A stretch of DNA of 5,465 nt from DHVE2 group archaeon (GTDB taxonomy: Archaea; Thermoplasmatota; Thermoplasmata; Thermoplasmatales; Aciduliprofundaceae). The translations under genes and the position numbers were made by a program. The stretch lies in assembly GCA_015520975.1 (NCBI GenBank), contig WAOZ01000226.1, positions 1-5,465 of the forward strand, written 5' to 3'. Under the pieces are notes generated by a model. It did not search any database, was not told the DNA's origin, and saw nothing but the letters and a program-made list of their open reading frames with translations. How positions within the stretch are numbered: the stretch's first letter is position 1; every line of letters starts with the position of its first letter. This document shows, piece by piece, positions 5,047 through 5,465 of this stretch.

Positions 5047-5167
5047 GGCCGGGGTAGGGTAGGGGCTATCCTAGGGGACTGTGGAAAAGACCTTAAACAC
5101 CCGCCAATCCCCTAGAATGGGGCTTTACAGAAATCCCTTGACCCGGGTTCAAATCCCGGCCCCGGCC
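5047..5167 (+). tRNA. tRNA-His (anticodon GTG), intron-containing
   Basis: The acceptor stem GCCGGGG (5048-5054) pairs perfectly with CCCCGGC (5060+100 to 5166, that is 5160-5166). The extra 5' G at 5047 opposite C73 at 5167 is the G-1:C73 identity pair of tRNA-His and is genome-encoded. The D arm spans 5057-5072. The anticodon stem is GGGGA (5074-5078) with TCCCT (5134-5138), ending in a G-T pair. The loop CTGTGGA has anticodon GTG at 5081-5083 and is interrupted after position 37. The variable region is TGAC (5139-5142). The T arm is CCGGG-TTCAAAT-CCCGG (5143-5159). CCA is not encoded. The mature tRNA is exons 5047-5084 plus 5133-5167, 73 nt. It is decoded here purely from base pairing. Confidence 0.93.
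5085..5132 (+). other. 48-nt archaeal tRNA intron with canonical bulge-helix-bulge
   Basis: Exon CTGT (5079-5082) pairs with intron ACAG (5127-5130) as the central 4-bp helix. It is flanked by 3-nt bulges GGA (5083-5085) and AAA (5131-5133), with outer helices GGGGA/TCCCT (exon) and AAAG/CTTT (5086-5089 with 5123-5126, intron). Cleavage between the second and third bulge bases by the archaeal splicing endonuclease gives exactly G37|A and A|A38, the usual 37/38 site. Inside the intron CCCC (5109-5112) and GGGG (5119-5122) can form a small hairpin. No box C or D motifs of a guide RNA are present. Confidence 0.9.
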
Positions 5168-5174
5168 CTGAAAG

Positions 5175-5465
5175 ATGGACACTCTTAATAAAAGATTGCT
5201 TGCCAAATATCCGTTTCTTCCAGAGATAAGAGAATATTTAAAGGGTATTGAATTAGATGAATTTCTCAAATCGCCAGTTTATGAAACCGCCAGAGAACTG
5301 GCATATGAGCGTATCCGAGCGAGTATACTTGGGAAACCGTTTGCAGCGGCGGACGATGACGATCTGATTTTATCTTTTGTGATTGCGAAAATGATTCTGA
5401 TGGCAATGGATGACAAGATCATCGTCTCCCGATTCGCGAATTCGGAGCGTGATAGATTCGAGCGC
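5175..5465 (+). CDS. priL: DNA primase large subunit PriL, N-terminal part (runs off window)
   Basis: The 97 residues visible match the N-terminal helical domain of archaeal PriL. It opens with LLAKYPFLPEIREYLKG (8-24), then SPVYETARELAYERIRASI (33-51), an acidic loop ADDDD (59-63), and LSFVIAKMILMAMDDKIIVS (66-85) with RFANSERDRFE. PriL pairs with the catalytic PriS to make RNA/DNA primers for replication; its Fe-S domain with four cysteines is C-terminal and would lie outside the window. The ATG at 5175 is the first possible start, because TGA (5169-5171) is in frame just upstream. It begins 7 nt after tRNA-His with no Shine-Dalgarno and no TATA box of its own, so it is probably expressed from the tRNA promoter or after tRNA 3' processing. 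The reading frame is open to the last base of the window. Confidence 0.88.
   Translation, partial: MDTLNKRLLAKYPFLPEIREYLKGIELDEFLKSPVYETARELAYERIRASILGKPFAAADDDDLILSFVIAKMILMAMDDKIIVSRFANSERDRFER

Noticed and set aside
5085..5132. Guide RNA hidden in the tRNA intron (as in some archaeal tRNA-Trp introns)
   Set aside because: No RTGATGA/CTGA box pairs occur within the intron; the only nearby CTGA (5168-5171) is outside the tRNA.

Overview
The window looks archaeal, most likely euryarchaeal; I cannot name the genus. The evidence is a tRNA-His gene split by a 48-nt intron at a textbook archaeal bulge-helix-bulge (BHB) splice site, TATA-type promoters about 30 nt upstream of genes, very strong GGAGGTGAT ribosome-binding sites, and the start of the archaeal primase large subunit (PriL). 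No ordinary bacterial -35/-10 promoter is needed to explain the layout.

Layout. Bases 1-86 (minus strand) hold the C-terminal end of an IS4/IS5-type DDE transposase, with its catalytic-Glu signature intact but the rest missing: a mobile-element remnant. Bases 97-565 hold a small AT-rich gene for a two-helix membrane protein with a PH-like cytoplasmic domain. Its natural N-terminus appears to lie in another frame, separated by a seven-T run. Bases 566-648 are a promoter region with a clear TATA box at the centre of an ACGCATA/TATGCGT inverted repeat. Bases 649-4997 are a tight six-gene operon. A T-run and a second TATA box follow, then the intron-containing tRNA-His(GTG) (5047-5167), and 7 nt later priL, which runs off the window end.

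The operon is the main interest. It encodes two zinc-ribbon proteins with paired C-terminal membrane helices, a third zinc-ribbon protein without helices, a four-helix small membrane protein, a helical protein with a PGFRGY motif, and an SPFH/band-7 protein of the YdjI/COG4260 type ending in three tandem zinc ribbons. The last five genes start within 10 nt of, or overlap (ATGA), the gene before them, so they are probably co-translated in fixed ratio. The nearest characterised parallel I know is the Bacillus subtilis pspA-ydjG-ydjH-ydjI membrane-stress operon, in which an SPFH/zinc-ribbon protein and its partners bring the helical protein PspA to the membrane. The archaeal operon has the same kinds of parts (zinc-ribbon membrane proteins, SPFH scaffold, helical protein) but no PspA or TPM-domain protein that I can recognise. 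A membrane-associated assembly or envelope-stress role is therefore an inference from architecture, not a demonstrated function.
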